From Polydactylus sextarius (taxonomy: Eukaryota; Chordata; Actinopteri; Polynemidae), in assembly GCA_016801845.1 (NCBI GenBank), contig CM028918.1, forward strand, positions 19,032,001-19,096,000: a DNA stretch of 64,000 bases, given 5' to 3'. This document shows, piece by piece, positions 24,101-35,336 of this stretch (the stretch's first letter is position 1; every line of letters begins with the position of its first letter). The notes below the pieces were generated by a model. The model did not search any database and was not told the DNA's origin. It saw only the letters and a list, made by a program, of their open reading frames with translations. The translations under genes and the position numbers were made by a program.

Positions 24101-27100
24101 CTTGGAGAGCACCGTACAAGAGATTCTTACCATCTCTGGGGGGAAGTTATACACCACAATAAAAGAGCTATTTCCTTGGCACTGTGACAGTTTGGCCTGT
24201 GGTCAGGTGAAGATCATGCTTTTACAAGGACTGCCACTTACAGTGGATAAAGGACATTTTCACAATGTATTGTTAATAGCTATTGTCCAGTTAAACGTAT
24301 AATAGTATATATTGATCTGCTAGTTAGAGCCAAAATGATGACCGTCCTCCATCACTGTATGTGTGTCAGGAGAATGTTTTGACATGAATACTCAGATGTG
24401 GAGTATCAAATGTAACATCTGGGTGTTTTACATACTGTAGCTTGCGTGCGCATGGGTGTGCGTTTGTATGCAATGTTTTCATAAGCCTCTCGAAATGTGT
24501 ACATGTGGTGAAGCGCTTAGTGTAACTGGAACATTAACAGGAAGTACATTATAAACTTCTCCACCAGACAACACAGTAACAGTCACCTGCAAAATTTAAA
24601 CTTGACAAACTTGAGCAAGCAACCAAGAGGTTTTAAATAAGCACAGACTGGGCTGATAATTTGTTTTATGGAACATCTTGGCAAACAAGAGACATACTGT
24701 GTTGCTGAGTGTGGCCTCTGGAGTAACTGTTCTGTAACATAATAAATGAATCATTAATTTGGAATGCAGATGCTAATGGAAAATCAAGCATTATGTCTGC
24801 ACAGTGTGTACATGAAAGTGATGTTGATTTATGGAATTATTCAAACATTATTCCCATTTGATTCATTTCCATTTTAATACCATTATTTTATTTGTACCAT
24901 CATGATTTAACCGTTTTCCCTGTTGCCACTAAAAATCATGCAAAAAGTTATGCATGTTTTTGGTTTACATACATTAAATCATGTTTATTCGTGAATTTAT
25001 TCATGGATTTTTTTTTTTTACTTCATTATGCATTTCAGTCCATAAGGCTTTTTAATATTTCCAAACACAAAATGCAAACAACATACATTATATACATTTA
25101 TATACATTTTGGCAAATTAACTTTTTGTCAGATATTTCTACCTAATGCATGTTCATTACTTAGATTAGGAACAGTTAAGTTCACTCGGCCCCTATAGGTT
25201 GCAATGTTGATTACACCAATCAATATGAGCTGACACCGGCTGAAATTTTAAAATGTTTGAAATCTCAAAATGTAGATTGTAAATGGAGATTGTCCTTGTA
25301 GATTCTCTCTAGTCATTGTAGTATGAAGTATGTGGGGTTTGTCCTCTGGGGAGTGTAAATATTTTCTGCAATCCTATCATCTGCATGCTTGAAACTATAC
25401 ATTTGAACCTGCTAAACTGAAAAAAATAATCTTCAGGTCATCATTAAAAACACAAAGTTTCATCATCTGGGGATCGTGACAGTCAAACCCTGAAGACCAT
25501 GAATATTTCAATATAAATTATACCTTTTCCTGGTATGTATGAGCAGCAAAACATTTTTTTAAGGGTTTTTCAACTAATCGTGAAGAAGTTGACTTCTAAC
25601 GGATTTGTTACCATTGCATCTGGTTCTTGATTGTAGCTGACAGGAGCTGCATTAAACAGACATTCACTATGTAAGTGATAGGCATCGATTTGCCAGTCTA
25701 TCAGCATTGAGACACCCTGCTTGGTAATACACTCTGAGCTGTGTGATCAGTCAGAGTCACTGTCTGTTCAGTCTGAGTGGGCACAGAGCCAGTGACTCCA
25801 GCCAAACAGTGTGTCAAGCCAGATGCAGCAGGAAGAGCATTTCTCACCTGTTTTGAATCAAAGCCAAAGCGGTCAGCGTTCCCCTTGTTCTCTGATGAGT
25901 ATTTAGCTGAAAGTCATTGTAGTGACACTGACAAATGGTGTTCTCATCCTTGCACCTGTATAAGCAATGGCACTGTAACCAGAGAAAAGTGAGCTTTGAC
26001 AAATGCACGAATGCACTCATCATCACATTTTTACAAAAAGTAAGTTCTCAAGCAGATAAAGCTCTCAGAACAGTTTTCAACTTTTTTTCATGAAGAAATG
26101 TGTCTGACTTATGGTCTTACTGTTATATACGCTATAGTAATTTGAACCTAAATGATGCAGTGATGAATTTTGTTTTTCCTGACATGTCAAAGTTTGAGCA
26201 CAAAGGTTGATTTTTGACGTTTGACAAAGTGATTTGACAAGAACATATTGCTGCCTTTGTGTCTAAGCTTTCAACTTGATCTCACCCTCTCAACCTCGCT
26301 CAATTGTTTTATCTGCAGAGTTGATTATAAAAAACTTGGAGCCTCCTCTTAGTTCTACTGTTACAACATTTGTAGCACTTCAGGTGGCAAATACCATTAA
26401 AAATTATTTAATTTTCCATGGTATTTCTCAGTTACTCAAGTATCATTACATATATTACCTTTCTGGTCTTTGCGTAAAAGCAGGTAATAATCTCAACAGC
26501 CTCGACCTCCCACCTTCAGAGGCAGAAGTCTCCTCAGGTAGCCGGTGACTGACAGCAACCTGCTGGCCACGGCTAGACTCCACAACCTTCCTGGCCACAC
26601 CAGCAGTAATAACAGGAGGGATATTGATCCTCTCACAGGCCTTGTTTTTCCTTCCACTGAGAGGATCTTCAAACACAGACCTCCCAGCTGTCACAACAGT
26701 GAGGATTCAGGAGAGAGGTCAGAATGAGGTAAATGGACAGTGTGGGCTGATGTCAAGGTGCCTTTAAAGAAAGATGAGACTTCCTGCTCCAGACAAACAA
26801 CAGCATCATATGTTTGTTCAAATGCTTAATGCACACTTTACTGATGTTTTCTTTTGAAACAGAAACTTCTGTGGTTTTATGAATAATGATGGTCCAGCAG
26901 TAAAGGTAGACATCACATGAGGTTGTTTCATCTAGCTCCAGGCTCCAGCGCTGTGTGTGAGTCAGTGAGTCAGCAGGAGGAGATATGTGCAGACATCTCA
27001 TAACAAGAAAGAAATGAAAATTACATGGAAATTCCACAGAAATTTAGATTCATCTGAATTGTTACAATATTGCTTTTTAAATTATCATAGGTCAGTCACT

Positions 27101-27120
27101 GTTTTTTCATCATTAACCTT
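24101..27120. other. intergenic, no gene recognised
   Basis: AT-rich. 26480-26720 is GC-richer and open on both strands for 60-90 codons but shows no domain or splice pattern. Confidence 0.45.
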
Positions 27121-27144
27121 AGTGCAGTGGAGGTGGCTGTGGCT

Positions 27145-27177
27145 CAGATGGTCCACACTGTTTGTGTGGACCATCTG
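27145..27177. other. perfect 14-bp stem hairpin
   Basis: CAGATGGTCCACAC, loop TGTTT, GTGTGGACCATCTG. The upstream arm starts within GTGGCTCAGATGGT, a word also found at the head of some fish tRNA SINEs, so it may be a rearranged SINE head. Confidence 0.8.
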
Positions 27178-29590
27178 TTTGTTTCACTGTGAATCAAGGA
27201 AGTCCCAACAGGGATATTACATTGGTCAAGGCAGGAGATCACAGCCAGTCACCAAGTTGTGGGTTGGCACTGAGTCATTGTTACTGAGTATACTGAGTAT
27301 ATACTTATACTGAAGGGAAATAGAATTTGGGTACATCTGATGGCCAAATGGAAAAAGACAGGTTCTGGGGAGATGAAGGAAAAAGCAGACAAGAGCCAAG
27401 TGGAGCTGAGGAACAGATTACAACATCAGATGGTTGTTTTAGTTGTGTAAACTTAGCCAGATCCAAGCCATAGATGTGGTGGATCATTAAACATTGTATG
27501 GATCCATTTGGAGGGCATTGATAAATAACAACACCCCCACCACTGTCCCTTCAACACCATCCTTCAGGGTGATATCAAACTCAATAAATAAACACTTTCT
27601 ACTAAAACAACATACTGAAAGTCTTCTGTTAACATGTTACACATGGCTGCAATAAACAGAGCTGGGTGCAAACTGCCAAAAAGCTCAAAGAAAAGAAAAA
27701 AAAAAAAAAAAAAAACAGTAACCTCAGCCACGTATAACAGAGAAATAAAGAGTCCTTCAGAAATATGTATTACATTAGACTTCTTCTTTTTCTTCTTTCT
27801 CTTCTCCAGAAGCAGAAACAGCTGATCACCCTTGTAAGAGAAAAGAAATATTTGCTGCGTCAGAACTTATTTGGAAAAGTTTCCAACTGTTTTTTGTTTG
27901 TTTGGTTTTTTTTTTTTGGAAAGTTGCACAACTCGGGATTTTTTTTTCAAAAGTTATTTTAAGTATAAAATAATGATACTTATTTTTGAAAAAATGTCTT
28001 ATGATGAGGAATCTGATATATGTAATCAATCAAAGGTCGATGTTGTTGATCTTGTTGTGTGCGATTAGTGAGAGGTGATAAATTGTCCTCTCAACACTTT
28101 CAGATGTATCCAATAAGCTCAGGATGAACCCAGAACAGAGAGCGTAACTGTTCTCTGGTGATTCTGGTTTCAAAGCTCAAACAGCAGGGAAGTCTCTCTG
28201 CAGTTAGCGGCAGCTGGAAGTCTCTGTGCTGTCGGTCGACACAGACCACTTCTCACTTTCTAACATTTGACTGAGTCAGAAAAGAGTGATGTGAAACTGC
28301 TCTGTTTCTTGTCAACACTTTTTTTTCCCACTGTGCAGTGATGCAGCACAGACAGTTTGCTCACTGTTGCATTGTTTTTATTTGTGGTCAAACTTGTACT
28401 TTCAGTTATATGACGCATGAACACATAGTCTTTGGCTTGCTTTGCTCAGCATTCACATGCATTTCCAGAAAAAACACTTTTCTAACTCCTAGAGCTGTTA
28501 TCATCATCATCACCATCATCGTCACCACTCACATCACATTACAGCAGAGTGTTACTGATGCAGTCCAGGTTTTCTTGGATTAATCACTCGAAGGGCAAAC
28601 TCACATTCCTTTCAGAGTGAATAATATATGGATATATTTTCTGTCATCAACACAAAAGTATGACCCCAAACCCAGGGAGTTATGGGAAATTTTAAGGACC
28701 CAGAATCCTTTGGGAATATCCAGGACCAGTTGAGGATAGTAGATACACTCACCTCATACTGTAAAATATCATTTACTTGCTGTTTTTTTCTTCCCAGTTT
28801 TCCCCACCTTCACTAAGATGTATCGTAAAATATATATTTTCCCTCCCCTCCCTCTCCAGCTGTGAAAATATTTTCTCTGTCAAACATCTGTTGGAGGAAT
28901 GTGGGGACAGAGTGAGCCCACTTCCTGTCGGTAAAGCTGCCAAGTGGTACACCCCACCCCCCCTCACCCACCCTCTCTTATGTTGGCCAACGCTGCTTCC
29001 CACAGTAGGTTTCCCACTTCTGCCCCATACAATACCCAGCATCATATATCCACACATACGTTTATGTGTGTATAACGCACAGTACAGTGGTTTGAACTGG
29101 GAATGTAGAAGTAAACTGGTCACTGTAAGGCTCAGCAGTTAATCTCATGGTGAAGAACAGAGATAATAAGCATTAAGCATTAAGAAAATAAAATAACAAG
29201 TAGTACTAACTTTTTTTTTTAACATTAACAATGGATCTAATGACTGTGTAACTTGTGTAACTAAAATACAGCAAAAATCTGTCTGTGATACACTGAAAAC
29301 AGTCCAACTCCATACTCACATGAATGATTTGAAGTAAACACTTTGGCCCAAACACAACACTGGTGTTTCAGAGATGTTAGGAGAGATTTCCTCAGAGCAG
29401 ATCTCAGAGATTCTCGAAGGCAGAAGACTCTCCAACTCTCTGACTGCATTTGGGGACACAAATGAGAACTTCTGGACTGAGATGGTCTTGAGAGGAGATA
29501 CCAAACAACATTACCTGGAGGAACACAGCAGCACAGAAGCCTATATGTCGGTATGGTTCAGTCTGAGTTCAAGTAGATGAGTGAAGACCC
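27178..29590. other. intergenic, no gene recognised
   Basis: Contains an A run near 27690-27713, T-rich stretches near 27905-27950 and an ATC run near 28499-28523. Overlapping 116- and 121-codon frames at 28773-29142 on opposite strands have no recognisable domain. Confidence 0.5.
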
Positions 29591-29705
29591 AGAGGTCTCT
29601 CTGTTGTCAGCACTGGAGACTAGAATTTGATTGGGAAAGCCACGGGTAGCCAGTGGAGGTCAATGAGCAGCAGAGTGACATGTGCTGCTAATGACTTCTG
29701 AAGAC
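29590..29705 (+). repeat. decayed copy of a widespread fish interspersed repeat
   Basis: GGGTAGCCAGTGGAGGTCAA followed by GCAGCAGAGTGACATGTG is a typical word pair of a teleost repeat, probably the same superfamily as 12715-12985. Confidence 0.4.
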
Positions 29706-32700
29706 ATTTTTAGTCTGTTAAGCTCATTGTTTTGGTTTTAAAGCTGACATAGAATGGTTGAACAGGGTTTTGATCCTTATTCTGGGACTTCCTAAAAACC
29801 TCTCTCAGAAAGATATTTTAGGGTGGGGGTTTTAAACATGTGGTTTTGCACCTATTTGTCATCTTTTCAGGCTTAACTGGCAAAAGGAGATGTGAAAAAG
29901 AGATGTTCAGAATTTCTGCATGTTACTGAATGTGGGTGGACTACTTTTCTTCAACAAAGACGAGGTAAAAACGGTTTTTGATTCTGTCACCTTTAATGGT
30001 TGCTTGAAACCAAACCAGAGCTAAAAGGAGCATGACAAGACTTAACAAATTCACTTTAACAAATCTGAAATGTAATGATACATCAGTGTGGTATTTTCAG
30101 TTTGTTCTGTATCCCTCAGTGCTACATCAATACATAAATATGAATAAAACATAATAACAAAAAACACAATGATGGAACTTACAAACATGGACATTATGGC
30201 TGTTTTACAACAATGAAAGAATGGAAGAGGGAACAATGTTAAACACGACCTTTAGATTTAATAAATTCCTGTAATCCTCCAAAAAATGGTGCGCCCACAA
30301 TCAGTTGTCACAATATTGTGCTGGTTTGTGTTGGTGGGGTCTAATCAGTAGGAGGGGAAGGCACATGCTGTAAAACGTCTGTGTGTTTTCACAGGAGGAA
30401 TTAGCTAAAGTGTTGAGAGGGTAATTGCTTGTGTCATTGAGGTTTAAATTTAAGGCAATAAAACAGTTTTGCTGCAGTTAAAGTAATATTTCAATCCTGG
30501 TTAAATATGCACAGTGCTAAGTAAAAAAGTGAATTCCCCAGGGGAAAACAGGGCAGTGAGCCCACCTTCTCCCTCCATCCTGCCATCATGGTTCTGATAT
30601 TCACTTTGTGTTCAATGTTGTGTTCTTTGTGTTTCTGAAGTGTATTGTTGGACAATGTCGTTTGTGGTGCTGCTGAACTGATCCTATTTGGTGTGAATGA
30701 GGTGAACACATCTATGACGTGATACAGTTCAAAAGGAAGATCTTCAAAAGGAAGATGTACAATTGTAGTAAAACACTTTCATTTCATTTACTTTCAGTAA
30801 AACAAGATTGCATTGTGAACCTCTTGGCCACGGCAGTGACCAGGGTGTGGCCTAAGTTGTTAGTTTGAACAGAACTTGCTTATCTTTGTCGGCTGTGTCT
30901 TGCAAGTCAGTCAATACTGCACAATTCAATACAAAGAACTAAACAAATGAGTCGCTTTGGCCAGTGTTTTATTCTTGGTATGATGTGTATGTAATGGTAT
31001 TTTGTTGTGCATGAAGATTATAACTTGGAGATTTCACAAACTATGTGGTGTGAGGCTCGTGAAACCATTTTACCCACAGAGTCACACTAGTTTGTGTAGT
31101 TTCAGAATTTCATTTACTTTCTTCTGACACCAGGTCAGACGAGGCGAACCAGACCTCCAGACTTGGTCTCACATCCATTGTCTGAATGACCTACAAGGTC
31201 AGACAGGCCAGGAAGCAGATGGGCAGGGATCGGAGATATTGCCACATGCTGCGGTCAGTTGTGATTGGCTGCGTTCCTGTGTGGCTGGACGATGACAGAG
31301 TGTGTTATCGGCCAAGACTGTGAGGAGACGCAGCTTTCACGTTATTCAAACCTCAGAGAGAGAGAAAAAAATATAAGTAAAAAGTTTTTTGGTTTGTTTT
31401 GTTTTTTTTTTTTTTTTTCATTTTTGTTGTTATTGCTGTGTGTCTGCAGTACACAACCTAATCACATTATTCATGTGTGGTACTGGCACTGGTACTCTGC
31501 TCTCTGCTGTGCGGGGGTTGCTGCACCAACTGCTGCTACTTACTGTACAATCAAGAGTGTGGAAGGACACACTGGAGGAGACAGCAGGGGGTGAAGGAGA
31601 ATGTTTCCTGCCAAGAAATCCTTAAAAGGTCACGATTCACTGTGAACGTAATCATGCAGATATTCTGAATGTTCTGAAGCTTTTACTCAGATCGTGTTGG
31701 TTGAATTGTTTTATATATACACTTGACATTTTGATCCAGAACATCGCAGCCAGAAATTTGACCTGATTGTCATTGAATATTTTGTGGATTGTGTCCCCAG
31801 AAAATGAATCCAAAGGTTTCCTTTGTCTAATATAATATTCAAAATTTGTTCCATGACAAGGTTTCTTAAAAACAATCACTCATGACATTCTTCATATTTC
31901 CATTTCCGAGTGACCTTTACACATTGTACAGCCAGTGTGAAAATGTTACAGTTAAAATGTGGGACAGTGCAGCTTAAACAATAACTGAATCATCTCCTTA
32001 AAGTTCTTGTCCCTGCACACTTTTGTGTTTTTCCTGTGCTACAGTGTGACTTGAAGTTGTAATTACTGTGATTCCAAGAGTTTTTAAAATAGAGCATATC
32101 TCTGTATTGTCCCTGTTACACAACAGCACAGTGTATACAGCCCATGCCCAGCTGCACCACCATATATTCCACAGGGTCCGTGACTGATTACAGTTGTTGC
32201 CTCCTACTCTTCCTGTCTCTGGAGCAATAACACTTGTTGAGCTCTGCACAGCTTGTCCACCCTTCGCTGTCCCCCTGGTGGGGTGATTAGCACTCAGATG
32301 TGGACAGTGAGAGTATAGCATTAAATACTGGTTAATTACTATGGTCTCTCTCTGCTCTGCTCTCTGTACCACTCTTCAGGATAATAACCTCAGACTTCCG
32401 GCCAGGAGTCACGTCAGGATCCATTTTCTCTGAGCACGTTGGTAAAATAATCCTGTCATGGAGAAACTGAGCTCATGAAGTGGTGGAGCAGGAGTCCTTC
32501 ACTCCATCCTTCATCCACCAAATCTCCAGTGATCATGACTGCCCACAGTTCACGTCATCCATGGTATTATTTGTAGCATCTCTGGCTCAGTAATGGTCAT
32601 TCTCTTAGCTATTTTTAAATCCACATGCTGGTGTTCTCTTCTAATGTGAAATCAAAACAACGGATCTGAAAAATAATCTAATAGTCTAATGATCTAATCT

Positions 32701-34255
32701 AATCTGAATCTAATAAAAAAAAAATAATAATGTGACCTATAACACGTACAACTCAAAGGACAAACAAACTGAAATGTTTTGCAGGGGATGTAGCACATTT
32801 CTGCATGTGCCGAGTCTTAATGCTGAGCTAACTGACTAATGGCTGGTGGTTAATCTTTAATAAACATTAACTCTCTTTTTCAAAATGTTGAACTATGTAT
32901 CACTCTTAAAAAGTTATCAGTCAAGGATTTAGGTTGTTTGCTGGTAATAAACTCATTATCATGAGTCACACTGCAAATTAGGTTTAATGGTTCTAGAAAA
33001 CTAGCCATCGTTGACAGCGATGTTGATCACTGCATCAGCTATGGGTTTTTTTTTTCGAGAGAGAGCGATTCAGCAATTGGGAAGATTGAAAAAGTTCTGA
33101 GTATTTCAGTGACGACCAGCTTCGTCTTGCTGTGTGGATGAGTCCTAAATTCCCACTGTTCAAGGTTCCATTAATCAAAGGAATCCAGCAGGAGTTTGGC
33201 TCAGTATTGGTCAGTTCTGCTGCTTTTTCCAACTCCATATTTCAAAATGAAAAAGGAGCTTTGAGTGTGTGCTGTACTGACTACATTTAATCATTCAAAT
33301 GTCAACCCAGGCTGGTATTTATTACACATGACCTTGTCTGACGAAAGGTTTTCTCACATGAACACGAGGTAAAGGTGTATGGATTTTCTGTGGATGGATT
33401 TTTTGACTGAGAAAAAAAAAAATGAAAAAATGTGTCTGGTGAATTACAGTACAGTAAAATTTGTGGGCTTCCCATCACAGTGGGCTTAGGGGAATTGGCC
33501 TTTTTTCAAAACATACTCAAATGACTAGTTTACACATTTTTCTTTGTGGTCATTCTGTTAGTATGTCAACATATTTTATAACCTGTCTCCTGTGGAGATC
33601 GGCGTACTGGGGCAAAACAAAGTACCTGACTGACACAAAACTACTGAGAATATGACAAATGATTAATAAATTAAGCATTAGTGTTGTCAGAAACTTAGTT
33701 TGACATCACTGAGAGTCAAGAAATGAAGAACAGGCTTATTAGTAGATACACACAGTTTCAATACAACTTTAGTATTGAACCATTGGATCAGTTGAGGTGG
33801 TTGTACTCACAACACTATATTCAGCTAACAGTCAAACTTGTCCTACCAACATTTTCCTCTCCTTAACTTTGATCAGCAGAGGTTTCTCTTGAGATCTTAG
33901 TTGGACGACATCAAGCTCTGAATCTTTTATTCAGGACAAAAACCTGTTTAAAGCTTCAAAAAGCTTCACTTTACAGGCTGCCAAGGAGCAGGAACTTGGT
34001 CCATGTAGGACATCAGCCACAAAATTATGAGCACCACAATCCAATGTGATCCAATGCAACAGCTCTGAAAAAATGAAAATAATGTTCAGTTTTGGATTGA
34101 CATGGCCAAAGAGGTATTGATAAAACTACATAGTGATTATTTAAATTCAAACTTGTGTAAAACTGGTTGGCCCTCTCATGTGTGTTATTAGGGTGGGCAA
34201 AATATACCTCTCCAGATAATACACTCCAGTTCAATACCAGTTCAAAATATAACCA
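29706..34255. other. intergenic, no gene recognised
   Basis: Contains a T run near 31402-31420, TCTAA-type repeats near 32675-32712 and a CTCF-like word at 32269-32282. Open frames of up to 124 codons show no domain. Confidence 0.5.
32269..32283 (-). promoter_or_regulatory. CTCF-like motif
   Basis: On the minus strand this reads CCCCACCAGGGGGAC, close to the CCACYAGRKGGC core. Single-site motif call only. Confidence 0.35.
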
Positions 34256-34269
34256 GTAATCACCATGTA

Positions 34270-34345
34270 GTTATGGCTGATCGGTATACACCAGTCAGCT
34301 GCAACATTAAAACACTGACAGGTGAGGTGAATAATGCTGTCTTGT
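34270..34345. mobile_element. abutting ends of Tc1-like transposons
   Basis: GTTATGGCTGATCGGT (34270-34285) matches the right terminus of a common fish Tc1-like family. After TATA, the complement of that end begins (CACCAGTCAGCTGCAACATT) and runs on into AAAACACTGACAGGTGAGGTGAATAA, a left terminus. Two termini meet at a TA. Downstream 34346-34600 is too diverged to follow. Confidence 0.6.
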
Positions 34346-35161
34346 GTCAATGCATCTTATTACAGTGCAATGTTTGGATGGGAAAATTCTGGGTAACAAC
34401 ATTCAGCTGAGGTTACATATACACACTAGTTTAACATTGTTTCAGATTAAACACACATCCCCATGGCAATGACACTCCCTGACAGCAGTACTGTTCATTG
34501 TAGGTACAAATATCTGCCGCCTTATGCTAATAATTATACCAATGTTTTCATTAGCTGGCCAAATGTTTTAGTTGCTGAACACCAACCATAAGAATGTTGT
34601 ACAAGATGCATGACTGGTGTGAAAGCAGGTACTCCAGCTGCAAAGGAGGGCTCTAATATGTACATACAGCTTCATTGTTTACTGAGTTTTGTACCATGTA
34701 GGAAATATCCAGCACATTAACAGAAGCTGGAAGACTGAAACTAATACACCAGCAGTAAGCTACACTAGGGAACGCCTCAGACCCTGAGAGCAAAATGAAT
34801 CAGATTTCACTCTTTGAAAAATAAGCTCTGCAGATAGAATAAACCTGAAAATGTTCCAGAAAAGCTCAAACAAACACTGAGAGCTCCGTTCAGTTCCTGG
34901 ACAAACACGGTTGCTTATTTGAGGACGTTTGATTGACTCTTATTACTTTGTCTTTTGAGGGTAACACGGTGCTACCCGGGCAATTACTAGAGCATTAGTG
35001 GCGCTGCTCCAGATTTGACTTGTGTGTGATCCTGAGTTTGTGTTGTTTCTTTGTGATTTACTCACTTGAACTGTGTGAGAGCAGGAGTGTGCATTTTTTT
35101 ACAGGTCTCATGTGATGAATGATGGAGAATAAGAGCTGGATAGTTGATACCATTTACTCCA
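34346..35161. other. intergenic, possible transposon remnant then unrecognised
   Basis: May include further diverged Tc1 sequence at the left. 34930-35030 has mixed composition. No gene. Confidence 0.35.
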
Positions 35162-35177
35162 GTGTGTATGTGTGTGC

Positions 35178-35214
<37 letters not shown>

Positions 35215-35239
35215 GGTGGGTGTGTGTGTGTGGGTGGGT

Positions 35240-35332
<93 letters not shown>
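35162..35332 (+). repeat. long TG/CA microsatellite
   Basis: About 170 bases of TG repeat with GGGTGGG interruptions at 35211-35241, then about 90 bases of uninterrupted TG. The Cys/Val and Thr/His open frames over it are artefacts. Confidence 0.95.

Positions 35333-35336
<4 letters not shown>

Noticed and set aside
28773..29142. 116- and 121-codon frames on opposite strands
   Set aside because: Mutually antisense, no domain, pyrimidine-rich low complexity.
31998..32372. 124-codon minus-strand frame
   Set aside because: No recognisable domain, no splice or poly-A context; length is within what AT/GC-balanced intergenic DNA gives by chance.
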